From contig NZ_PDKC01000006.1 in the NCBI RefSeq assembly GCF_004116495.1, forward strand, positions 1 to 64,000: a stretch of DNA of 64,000 nt. The letters are read 5' to 3'. Shown piece by piece: positions 18,205 through 25,394 of this stretch; the stretch's first letter is position 1, and every line of letters starts with the position of its first letter. Below the pieces are notes generated by a model. That model searched no databases, was not told the origin of the DNA, and worked only from the letters and a program-made list of their open reading frames with translations. A program made the position numbers and the translations under genes. Origin of the DNA: Arcobacter sp. CECT 8985. GTDB lineage: Bacteria; Campylobacterota; Campylobacteria; Campylobacterales; Arcobacteraceae.

Positions 18205-18275
18205 TCATAACGTTTGAGTTGAGAAATAAATTAGCCTCAGGGTAATTTATTTCTCTCCAATGTTTTGTTAGTCTT
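18205..18275 (-). other. attC site 3
   Basis: About 70 bp. The + strand begins TAACGTTTGAG and ends TGTTTTGTTAG. Arms GAGAAATAAATTA and TAATTTATTTCTC pair perfectly. It contains the TAA stop of the 133-residue gene. Confidence 0.88.
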
Positions 18276-18669
18276 GATTATCTACGATTTCTTCAAAATC
18301 TTCTGTATCTGATTTTCCTTTGAATCTATAAACTCTTTTTGAGACTTTTCTATTTTCAGTTGACATTCCAAGTCCTCCACTTTGAGTTGCAAGATCTACC
18401 TTAACTCCACCTTCTCCCTTACCGCTATTATCATAATATTCTTCTATTTCAACCTCTAATGCATTTTCAATGCGTTTTGCAATAGCAAGTTCTTGTGCAA
18501 CTCTTGCTTGATGTTTTGAAAATTCCATTTTTATTTCTTGTTTTAAAGATTCTTCTCTTAGTACATCTAAATTTTTAGCTTTTTCCATATCTTTTGAAGA
18601 TGCTTTAACACCATCTATAACAAGTCCAATAATTGAACCTCCAAGTATTCTTGCTGTTTGTTCTAACAT
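18268..18669 (-). CDS. Cassette 3 protein, unknown function, helical
   Basis: The 133-residue product opens with a short hydrophobic stretch (LGGSIIGLVIDGV), continues with a charged probable coiled coil (about residues 25-78, rich in Glu, Lys and Ala) and ends in a Gly-rich linker and a basic then acidic tail. No family is recognised. AAGGAAA precedes the ATG, and the stop codon lies inside attC 3. The helical, charged nature suggests a partner-binding protein rather than an enzyme (inference). Confidence 0.75.
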   Translation of the reverse strand: MLEQTARILGGSIIGLVIDGVKASSKDMEKAKNLDVLREESLKQEIKMEFSKHQARVAQELAIAKRIENALEVEIEEYYDNSGKGEGGVKVDLATQSGGLGMSTENRKVSKRVYRFKGKSDTEDFEEIVDNQD

Positions 18670-18696
18670 ATTATATTTTCCTTATTGTATTATCTA

Positions 18697-18767
18697 GACT
18701 AACGTTTAAAATGAGCCAATAAATTGCCCGTAGGGTAATTTATTGGCTCCTCTGACTTGTTATCTGC
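18697..18767 (-). other. attC site 2
   Basis: About 70 bp. Arms GAGCCAATAAATT and AATTTATTGGCTC are perfectly complementary, with an inner CCC/GGG pair capping the hairpin. The core on the minus strand reads CGTTAGTCT. It is a sister of attC 1. Confidence 0.9.
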
Positions 18768-18811
18768 TATCAAATGATTTTTTTGATGATAATTTCTAGG
18801 GATTCAAACAC

Positions 18812-19195
18812 TTATTTCTTCTTAGTATAAGAAAGGCATTTTTTTATGATTGTCTTTATATCTTCTTCATTTTCATAGAATACTTGTCCAACATCGTTTA
18901 CATAGGAATTTTGCTCTTGGATTTTTTTAAGATCATTCAAATAATCTTGAAATTTTTTTCTTTTCCACATGGGCAAGTAATGAATAAAATTATCCATTTC
19001 CATTCTAGAGGGTTCTGCTCTGTATGGAGAAGGATCTTCAAGTTCTAATAGTAACCATGAACGAATAGGCTGGACAAAATTATTATATTCTTTACGACGA
19101 TCACGATTTAGGGCAAGACGATTTCCTATAATTAATCCAAGAAAAAAAGTAAGCAAACTGACAACAGCAGCATTTTCTTTAAGTAGTTCATTCAC
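18812..19195 (-). CDS. Cassette 2 protein, membrane-anchored, unknown function
   Basis: The 127-residue product has one N-terminal membrane span (AAVVSLLTFFLGLIIGNRLAL, split by eye at residues 9-29) followed by a charged cytoplasm-type domain with a Trp/Pro-rich middle and a helical, lysine-rich end. No family is recognised. The start is GTG at 19195 with AAGGAAT upstream. The gene lies between attC 1 and attC 2, so it is a single-gene cassette. Confidence 0.75.
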   Translation of the reverse strand: MNELLKENAAVVSLLTFFLGLIIGNRLALNRDRRKEYNNFVQPIRSWLLLELEDPSPYRAEPSRMEMDNFIHYLPMWKRKKFQDYLNDLKKIQEQNSYVNDVGQVFYENEEDIKTIIKKCLSYTKKK

Positions 19196-19207
19196 AAAAA
19201 TTCCTTT

Positions 19208-19278
19208 AGATAACGTTTGAAATGAGCCGATGAATTGCCCGCAGGGTAATTTATTGGCTCCACTGATTTGTTATGTAT
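19208..19278 (-). other. attC site 1
   Basis: About 70 bp. On the minus strand it runs from ATAACAAAT to CGTTATCT, very like the ends of Vibrio-type repeats. Arms GAGCCGATGAATT and AATTTATTGGCTC pair with G-T wobbles where attC 2 has Watson-Crick pairs. Confidence 0.9.
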
Positions 19279-19280
19279 AT

Positions 19281-19463
19281 TTATTTTTTTGAGTGGTAAT
19301 CTTCTTCATCAGGAAGTTGTTCCATTGGAGGTTTAATATCCCGCTCTATATAAATATGTGGGTCTAATGGAATTGAATTTCCAGCAGTATCAACAACTTG
19401 AACACTATGAATTTTTCCATCACTTAAACGTTGAACGTATAAACCTGTATAGCTACTTGACAT
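19281..19463 (-). CDS. Cassette 1 second gene, 60-residue protein of unknown function
   Basis: The small acidic product begins MSSSYTGLYVQRLSDGKIHS and ends with a Pro- and Glu-rich tail. No family is recognised. It lies 19 bp after the 83-residue gene with its own AAGGA site and no attC between them, so both genes belong to one cassette. The pairing of two very small genes invites the idea of a toxin-antitoxin or effector-modulator pair, but nothing in the sequence proves it. Confidence 0.68.
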   Translation of the reverse strand: MSSSYTGLYVQRLSDGKIHSVQVVDTAGNSIPLDPHIYIERDIKPPMEQLPDEEDYHSKK

Positions 19464-19482
19464 TTTAATTCCTTGTTTTAAT

Positions 19483-19734
19483 TTAAAGCATACATTGTTG
19501 GCGTACTAAATTGGGACCACACACATTTTGTACATAAGCTTCAATCTCACATTGTTGAGTGATATTCTTAAATGTTTCACCACCCATACTATAGAAATCT
19601 GGATGGCTAATGACATCATCAATCTCTGGTTCATCTGTATCCAGTAGTTCAAAGATTACATATTCTCCTTGGCCTTCAATTTCGGCAGCATACATTCCTC
19701 TGTTACGATTTATGACTTGTATTATTGCTTTCAA
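19483..19734 (-). CDS. Cassette 1 first gene, 83-residue protein of unknown function
   Basis: The product begins MKAIIQVINRNRGMYAAEIE and continues with YVIFELLDTDEPEIDDVI, a strand-rich pattern that resembles a small barrel (OB-like) by eye. No family is assigned. It is the cassette gene nearest attI and so should be the best expressed from the integron promoter. The start is TTG at 19734, with AAGGAAT upstream. Three cysteines lie in the last 22 residues. Confidence 0.72.
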   Translation of the reverse strand: MKAIIQVINRNRGMYAAEIEGQGEYVIFELLDTDEPEIDDVISHPDFYSMGGETFKNITQQCEIEAYVQNVCGPNLVRQQCML

Positions 19735-19754
19735 ATTTATTCCTTATTGTTTTA

Positions 19755-19830
19755 TACATAACTATTTAATAACAATACATTATATATATTTATTACTTAA
19801 TTATCTCAATAACTAAACATTCATATAAAA
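19755..19830 (-). other. Probable attI insertion site region
   Basis: On the minus strand GTTATGT (19755-19761) matches the Vibrio-type core where a cassette joins attI, and it lies between the first cassette gene and intI as expected. The rest of the attI is AT-rich and its integrase-binding repeats are not obvious. Confidence 0.55.
19778..19809 (-). promoter_or_regulatory. Possible cassette promoter (Pc)
   Basis: On the minus strand a TTGAGA box (19804-19809) is followed by a TATA-rich stretch ending in TATAAT (19778-19783). The spacing to the perfect TATAAT is 20 bases, longer than ideal; a TATATA alternative gives about 17. Confidence 0.35.
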
Positions 19831-19976
19831 TATCCTTAAAATAGGTATTTAATGAAAAAATATTACAAAATGTAATATTTTGAATTGATTTTTTATTTTT
19901 AATTATAATTTAAATATATATTTTTTGTCTAGATGAAGGTAATAAAAATACATTATGTATGTTAATTAGAAAAAAA

Positions 19977-19982
19977 TATAAT
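19977..19982 (+). promoter_or_regulatory. Probable -10 box of intI
   Basis: TATAAT lies 24 bp before the intI ATG; the AGGAG ribosome site is at 19995-19999. Confidence 0.45.
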
Positions 19983-20006
19983 AATACTACATTTTAGGAG
20001 ACACAT

Positions 20007-20997
20007 ATGGCTAAAAAATTACTTGATATTATGAGAGATAAGATAAGGTTTAAACATTATAGTATGAGCACAGAAAGAGTCTATATCTATTGGGCTAAAA
20101 AATATATACTATACCATAACAAAAAGCATCCTAAATATATGGGTAAAGTTGAAATTGAACAATTCCTAACCCATCTTGCCACTGAGTTTAATGTCTCTCC
20201 TACAACTCAGAATCAAGCCTTTAATGCAATATTATTTTTATATGAACAAGTTTTGAATATATCATTAAAAGATGAGAATATTCAAGCTTTAAGAGCAAAA
20301 GAGAGAAAGCATATTCCTGTAGTTTTAACTATAAATGAAGTAAGAAGTATTATATTAAATATGACAGGTATTTATCAACTCATAGTTAAACTTATGTATG
20401 GGTGTGGATTAAGAATGAAAGAATCACAAAATATACGTATAAAAGATATTGATTTCGGATACGATAAAATCTATATTTGGGATAGTAAGTCACTTAAAGA
20501 TAGAACTTTACCACTTCCACTAAAAATAAAAGATGAACTTAAAATTCAAGTTGAGAAAGTAAAAGAAATACACCAAAAAGATTTAGAAAATGGATATGGA
20601 AGTGTATATATACCTTATGCACTTGAACGAAAATTTCCATGGAGTGGAACGGAATCCACACTTGCAAAAAGCAAAATTTGAAACCAAATGGCAATATATT
20701 TTTCCTATGAATAAAATCTCGAAAGACCCAAGAAGTGGTGAACAAAGACGACATCATATTTTAGATGTGACTTTAAGTAGAAATATAAAAAATGCAGTTG
20801 AAAAATCCAATATAGATAAAAGAGTAACCTCTCATATTTTTAGACACTCTTATGCCACTCATTTACTTCAAAATGGTACAGATATACGAAGTATTCAAGA
20901 ACTTTTAGGACATAAATCAATAGAAACAACAATGATATATACTCATGTGGTAAAAGAATTAAATAAAGGTGATATTAAATCACCATTGGATTTTTAA
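20007..20997 (+). pseudogene. intI: Integron integrase gene with a frameshift
   Basis: The first part (20007 to about 20680) encodes the N-terminal SAM-like domain, the catalytic Arg in YGCGLRMKES and the IntI-type segment ALERKFP. The second part (from about 20640 to 20997, shifted by +1) encodes [19 protein letters not shown], the HxxR motif in [17 protein letters not shown] and the nucleophile Tyr in TMIYTHV, ending SPLDF. ALERKFP...WQYIFP is the extra patch that separates integron integrases from XerC/D. The frames do not join in 20635-20690, and about 28 more bases lie between the motifs than in usual IntI proteins, so a small insertion inactivated it, unless the base count there is wrong. 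AGGAG precedes the ATG. Confidence 0.88.
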
Positions 20998-21007
20998 ATT
21001 TTATGAA

Positions 21008-21084
21008 TAAATATTGAGTTAAAATCAAAGATAAATCAAGGTTCTACTTTTTATATTTATTTACAAAATATTTTAGTAGATGTT
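21008..21084 (+). repeat. Right copy of the 77-bp direct repeat flanking the integron
   Basis: It begins 11 bp after the intI stop codon and matches 16823-16899 at 76 of 77 positions. Read on, it gives the original kinase end VDVN followed by TAA at 21088-21090. Confidence 0.95.
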
Positions 21085-21666
21085 AATTAAAAGCATTGCT
21101 TTTAATTGTTCATTGCTTCTATCTACTTTTAATGTACTGCTAATATTATGTTTAGATAAAAAACCTTCAATTGTTTGTAAAATATGCCAAAACCTTTCAT
21201 TAAAGGGAGTATCAATTTCTTTTATACTATTTTTTAAAATAAATTCTACAATTGTTTCTATACAATGAAAATAGAAGATTTTATTTTTTGCTCTTTGAAT
21301 CTTATAATCTCTCATAATTCTTAAGTTATTTATAAAAGTCTCTTTTTCCAAATCACTTAATGACACGAGTGTTTTAACGTGTTTTTCTTCTTCATCCAAA
21401 TGTGCCTTATAATTAACAATTTCTTCAGTCATAATTTTTTCTAATTTTGGATGGTATGATAATAAAACATTAACAATTTCTTCAGGTTTTAAATTGTCAT
21501 TTATTACACTATGAGAATATTTTGTATTTTTTTTATAGGGATGATCAATCGCTTTTAATATATCAATTGCATATATTAAATAAGAAAATTTGTCTTCTTT
21601 ACCATCTCTAAAATGAATTCCATGTTGATCAATAAATGGTTTAAAACCTGCATATTTTAATATCAC
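21073..21666 (-). CDS. Conserved-looking protein of unknown function
   Basis: The 197-residue soluble protein is started at GTG 21666, where AAGGA lies 5 bases upstream; an ORF extending to 21771 would add an implausible Phe-rich leader. It begins MILKYAGFKPFIDQHGIHFR and is mostly helical and charged; no family is recognised. Its stop codon lies inside the right copy of the flanking repeat, so before the integron arrived it overlapped the kinase gene end by 18 bp in a convergent arrangement. The NUDIX gene is divergent. Confidence 0.75.
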   Translation of the reverse strand: MILKYAGFKPFIDQHGIHFRDGKEDKFSYLIYAIDILKAIDHPYKKNTKYSHSVINDNLKPEEIVNVLLSYHPKLEKIMTEEIVNYKAHLDEEEKHVKTLVSLSDLEKETFINNLRIMRDYKIQRAKNKIFYFHCIETIVEFILKNSIKEIDTPFNERFWHILQTIEGFLSKHNISSTLKVDRSNEQLKAMLLINIY

Positions 21667-21763
21667 AATTATCCTTTTTTTGTATAATTTTATTGTAACA
21701 TAAGTAAAAAATTTTTTAAAGTTTTTTAGAAAAATATAATTAAAATAGAAAAAAAGAAGAAAA

Positions 21764-22336
21764 ATGAACACAAAAATTACTAATTTAAAAATTGAAAAAC
21801 TAGAAGATACAAAGTTTGTACATCCAGTAAAAATAACATTTGAACAAGATGGAGTAGCAAAATCATGGGAAGCTGTAAAAAGTTTTGATTCTGTTGCAAT
21901 TTTATTATATCATGAACAAAAAGATGCATTTTTATTAGTCAAACAATTTAGACCACCTGTTTACTTAAACGATAAAACAAAAGGGTTTACTTTTGAATTA
22001 TGTGCTGGAATTGTAGATAAAAATAAAAGTTTAATTGAAATTGCAAAAGAAGAGATTGACGAAGAGTGTGGTTATGATGTTCCTTTAGAAAAAATAGAAA
22101 AAATTACTTCTTTTTATACAAATGTAGGAGTAAGTGGTGGACAACAAAATCTATTTTTTGCAACTATAAATGAAACAATGAAAATACATAGTGGTGGAGG
22201 AATTAATGATGAGCAAATAGAGTTAATTTATATTCCATTTGATGATTTTAAAGATTTTATTTATGATGAATCTAAAGCAAAAACACCTGGGTTAATGTTT
22301 TCTTATTATTGGTTCTTAGAAAATAAAAGTAAATAG
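21764..22336 (+). CDS. NUDIX hydrolase (nucleotide-sugar pyrophosphatase-like)
   Basis: The 190-residue protein has a NUDIX box variant, GIVDKNKSLIEIAKEEIDEE followed by CGY, preceded by the FELCAGI segment of the ADP-/UDP-sugar pyrophosphatase branch (as in NUDT14). The usual REuxEE reads EEIDEE, so the Arg is replaced by Glu, a change tolerated in that branch for position 1 (Lys there). It would cleave a nucleoside diphosphate sugar in the cytoplasm; the substrate is not fixed. AAGAAGAAAA precedes the ATG. Confidence 0.85.
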   Translation: MNTKITNLKIEKLEDTKFVHPVKITFEQDGVAKSWEAVKSFDSVAILLYHEQKDAFLLVKQFRPPVYLNDKTKGFTFELCAGIVDKNKSLIEIAKEEIDEECGYDVPLEKIEKITSFYTNVGVSGGQQNLFFATINETMKIHSGGGINDEQIELIYIPFDDFKDFIYDESKAKTPGLMFSYYWFLENKSK

Positions 22337-22344
22337 CTTAGATA

Positions 22345-22370
22345 TTTTACCTCATTAAAATGAGGTAAAA
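22345..22370. terminator. Bidirectional terminator
   Basis: TTTTACCTCA pairs with TGAGGTAAAA across a 6-base loop, between the convergent NUDIX and alcohol dehydrogenase genes. Confidence 0.8.
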
Positions 22371-22374
22371 TTGT

Positions 22375-23523
22375 TTAAAGTGCTAGTTTCAATATTTCTA
22401 ATATTTTATCTTCAGTATATTTTTCATCTAATCCAAAAAAGTTAGAATTACTATGTGCATTTTTTGCAATTGCACTTAATGAAGATTCATCTATTGAAAA
22501 TTGAGAAAATTTAGTAGGAGAACCAATTTTATTGAACCATTTTTCTAATGCTTCAATTCCTTCAAGTGCTGAATTTAATCCAAAAATTTCCTTTGCAAAT
22601 CTTTCAAATTGTGTTTTATTATTTTTGTAGTACCATTTCATCCATGCAGGCATAACTACAGATAATCCTGCTCCATGTGGTACATTATAAAGTGCAGAGA
22701 CTGCATGTTCTATCATATGGTTTGGAAACTCAACACCTTCAGCACCTACTGTTGAAGTGCCATTTAAAGCTTGAGTAGCAGCCCAAGCAAACTCTGATCT
22801 TGCTTCATAATCTTCTTTATTTTTAAGTAATTTTTCTGTTGTACTTATTACAGTTTTGATATTTGTCTCTACATATGATGCTGTAATATTTGGATGATAA
22901 GTTGCAGTAAAATATCCTTCAATTGAATGTGCAATGATATCAACTGCAGAATATACTAAATATTCATTTGAAACACTTTTTTGTAAATCTGGATTTATAA
23001 CTGAAACTTTTGGATAAATAGCAGCTGCATTAATAAAATATTTTTGTTGAATTTCTTCATTTGTTATTACTGCACTTCCATTCATTTCACTACCTGTTGC
23101 AGCAAGAGTCATAATATCAAAAATAGGTAAAGCTTCTGTAATAGTTGCTTTAAAACTAAAAAAATCCCAAACGTCATCTTGATATAAACTACCAGCTGCA
23201 ATTGCTTTACTAGTATCTAAAACAGAACCGCCACCAATAGCTAGAATTCCTTCAACTTTTTCTTCTTTTGCTACTTTTATACCTTCATATACTTTTGATA
23301 ATAAAGGATTACTTTGAATTCCACTTAATTCAATATATTCAATATTTTGAGATTTTAAACTCTTAACAACTTTTTTAAAAAGACCATCTTTTTTTATTCT
23401 ATCACTTCCATAAGTTATTAAAATTTTTTTTACTTTAAATTCAGCTATATAATCACCAATTTTATTCTCTTTATCTTTACCAAACTCAATTTTTGTAGGA
23501 TTACAGTATGTAAAATTTTTCAT
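22375..23523 (-). CDS. Iron-containing alcohol dehydrogenase
   Basis: The 382-residue cytoplasmic enzyme starts at ATG 23523, where AAGGAAA lies just upstream; the frame remains open to 23637 but that part has no ribosome site and is low in complexity. GGGSVLDTSKAIAA binds NAD(P)H and the metal ligands lie in DIIAHSIEGYF and HMIEHAVSALYNVPHGAGL, as in the butanol dehydrogenase/YqhD branch. It interconverts aldehydes and alcohols; the natural substrate is unknown. Divergent from the flavin oxidoreductase gene. Confidence 0.9.
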   Translation of the reverse strand: MKNFTYCNPTKIEFGKDKENKIGDYIAEFKVKKILITYGSDRIKKDGLFKKVVKSLKSQNIEYIELSGIQSNPLLSKVYEGIKVAKEEKVEGILAIGGGSVLDTSKAIAAGSLYQDDVWDFFSFKATITEALPIFDIMTLAATGSEMNGSAVITNEEIQQKYFINAAAIYPKVSVINPDLQKSVSNEYLVYSAVDIIAHSIEGYFTATYHPNITASYVETNIKTVISTTEKLLKNKEDYEARSEFAWAATQALNGTSTVGAEGVEFPNHMIEHAVSALYNVPHGAGLSVVMPAWMKWYYKNNKTQFERFAKEIFGLNSALEGIEALEKWFNKIGSPTKFSQFSIDESSLSAIAKNAHSNSNFFGLDEKYTEDKILEILKLAL

Positions 23524-23697
23524 TAATTTTCCTTTTAAATTTTTAATAATATTTATAATTTGTATTATATCACATGGAATAATACTGCATATTAAGTATG
23601 TTATTTTATAAAATTTTATATTTATATTTTTAAACAAAGTTATTTTAATCTTCTTATATTATAGTATGAAAAAATTATATATTTTATGGAGGTATAT

Positions 23698-24696
23698 ATG
23701 AATAATAAAACAATACCTTTGTCTGTTTTAGATTTGGTTCCTATTAATGAAGGAAATAGTATTAGTCAAGCTATGAAAGATAGTACAAATTTAGCAAAAT
23801 CAGTTGAAGAGTTTGGATATAGTAGATATTGGATAGCAGAACACCATAATTTCAGTTCAATAGCAAGTGCTGCTACTTCTGTTTTATTAAGTCATATTGG
23901 AGCAAAGACAAGTAAAATAAGAATTGGTTCTGGTGGGATTATGTTACCAAATCATGCTCCCTTAGTAATTGCAGAACAGTTTGGTACATTGGAGTCTTTA
24001 TATCCAAATAGAATTGATTTAGGTTTAGGAAGAGCTCCTGGAACAGATAGACAAACTATGTTAGCATTAAGAAGAGATGCAAATAGTGGTTTTGATTTTC
24101 CTATGATGCTTGAAGATTTACAATTCTATTTATCGAATAAAGCAGGAAAACACACAATAAAAGCTATTCCTGGTTATGGTCTTAATATTCCTATATGGTT
24201 GTTAGGTTCAAGTACTTTTAGTGCAAAACTTGCGGGAGAAAAAGGATTGCCTTTTGCCTTTGCATCACATTTTGCACCAGATTCAATGTATGATGCAATA
24301 AATACATATAAAGCAAGTTTTAAACCATCTTCTCAATTGAATAAACCTTATATTATTATTTGTATAAATGCAGTTTGTGCAAATAGTGATGATGAAGCTA
24401 AATTTTTAGCAACAACTGAATATCAACAGTTTCTTTATTTACATAGAGGTGATGATAAACTTGTACAAAAACCAACTGAAAATATGAATAGTTTATGGGA
24501 AGATTGGGAAGAAAATAGTATTAAACATAAATTAAGAGAATCAATTTGGGGATCACCAAATACTGTAAAAAGAAGACTTGAAAGTCTTGTAGAAAAAACA
24601 GATGCCAATGAAATTATGATTAATAGTTGGATTTATGATAATAAAAAAAGAGTTAAATCTTATGAATTAATATCTAAAGCTTGGGGAATAGCATAA
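23698..24696 (+). CDS. Luciferase-like (LLM class) flavin-dependent oxidoreductase
   Basis: The 332-residue protein begins NNKTIPLSVLDLVPINEG and has YSRYWIAEHHNF and DLGLGRAPGTDRQT, the signatures of the YhbW/MsnO8-like group of bacterial luciferase-family monooxygenases that use FMNH2 and oxygen. TGGAGG at 23687-23692 points to the ATG at 23698, not to an ATG at 23686 that overlaps this site. Substrate unknown. The nearest neighbour is the divergent alcohol dehydrogenase; a shared role with aldehydes is possible but only positional. Confidence 0.88.
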   Translation: MNNKTIPLSVLDLVPINEGNSISQAMKDSTNLAKSVEEFGYSRYWIAEHHNFSSIASAATSVLLSHIGAKTSKIRIGSGGIMLPNHAPLVIAEQFGTLESLYPNRIDLGLGRAPGTDRQTMLALRRDANSGFDFPMMLEDLQFYLSNKAGKHTIKAIPGYGLNIPIWLLGSSTFSAKLAGEKGLPFAFASHFAPDSMYDAINTYKASFKPSSQLNKPYIIICINAVCANSDDEAKFLATTEYQQFLYLHRGDDKLVQKPTENMNSLWEDWEENSIKHKLRESIWGSPNTVKRRLESLVEKTDANEIMINSWIYDNKKRVKSYELISKAWGIA

Positions 24697-24859
24697 TTTT
24701 AATTTGCTGTTCTTTTTAGTTTAATTTTAAAATAAATGATTGGATTTTAATTTATTATTTTATTATAAATTAAATATTAAAATATTAATTATATTAGTTT
24801 TGTAATTAAAAAAAACCCTTTTTTTTGGTAATATATTACATCTGAATAAAAGGGTAACT

Positions 24860-25351
24860 TTGCCAAGAAAAAAGTTAAAAAAAATACTTCCAACTCATGA
24901 AAAAATAGAAAAACAGAAATTTTTAAAAATATTTGGAAAACTTTTACAAAAAAGAGAAATTTGGAGTCTTTCAAGAAGAAAAGTAGCATTAGGTGTATTT
25001 ATAGGTATTTTTGTTGCTTGTATACCAATGCCTTTTCAAATGGTTTTAGCTACGTTTTTGGCAATAGTGTTTAATGCAAATTTTCCTATTAGTTTTGCAC
25101 TTATATTCGTAAGTAACCCACTTACAATGCCTCCTCTTTTTTATTTTGAATATGAAATAGGAAACTTTATATTTCAAGTAAAAAATCCAATAACATTTGA
25201 TTTTAAATCTATGTATGATAACTTAGATCAAATTGCACTTAGCCTATATTCTGGGGCTTTAGTTTTAGGTATAATTGCTGCTTTTATTTGCTTTTATTTA
25301 ACTAATTTTTATTGGATTAAGACTGTAAGAAAAAATAGAAATCAAAGATAA
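24860..25351 (+). CDS. DUF2062 family membrane protein
   Basis: The 163-residue protein has a basic N-terminus and two to three membrane spans with SRRKVALGVFIGIFVACIPM, PFQMVLATFLAI and SNPLTMPPLFYFEYEIG, the pattern of the DUF2062 domain. The function is unknown. The start is TTG at 24860 with AAGGG upstream; no in-frame ATG is available early. It stands alone, followed 43 bp later by the ParB-like gene. Confidence 0.82.
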   Translation: MPRKKLKKILPTHEKIEKQKFLKIFGKLLQKREIWSLSRRKVALGVFIGIFVACIPMPFQMVLATFLAIVFNANFPISFALIFVSNPLTMPPLFYFEYEIGNFIFQVKNPITFDFKSMYDNLDQIALSLYSGALVLGIIAAFICFYLTNFYWIKTVRKNRNQR

Positions 25352-25394
25352 AATTCATTTTATTTATTGTATATATATAATAAAAAGAGTTTAT

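Larger units (their letters stand above)
16900..21007. mobile_element. Integron with intI, attI and five cassettes
   Basis: Between the two repeat copies lie, from right to left, a divergent integron integrase gene, an attI region, and five cassettes each ending in an attC-like hairpin with TAACAAA and CGTTA-type core sites. All cassette genes run on the minus strand, away from intI, which is the standard integron arrangement. Base composition of the cassettes is visibly less AT-rich than the host genes (about 35-38% G+C in lines I counted by eye against about 25%). The cassettes carry six small genes of unknown function and no recognised resistance gene. The block is about 4.1 kb and has no transposase of its own. 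Confidence 0.88.

Noticed and set aside
17000-20000. Prophage or ordinary defence island
   Set aside because: No phage structural, terminase or transposase gene is present, and each small gene is followed by an attC-like site, which fits an integron better.
20590-20700. Programmed frameshift producing a full IntI
   Set aside because: The shift needed is +1 with about 28 surplus bases; there is no slippery heptamer or stop-codon context known for +1 programming, so a mutation is simpler.
21667-21771. N-terminal extension of the 197-residue protein
   Set aside because: The added 35 residues are Phe/Lys-rich low complexity, and a GTG with AAGGA at 21666 gives a normal start.
24815-24855. Inverted repeat ACCCTTTT / AAAAGGGT before the DUF2062 gene
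   Set aside because: The right arm is the ribosome site itself and the loop is long; it may influence translation but could be chance in AT-rich DNA.
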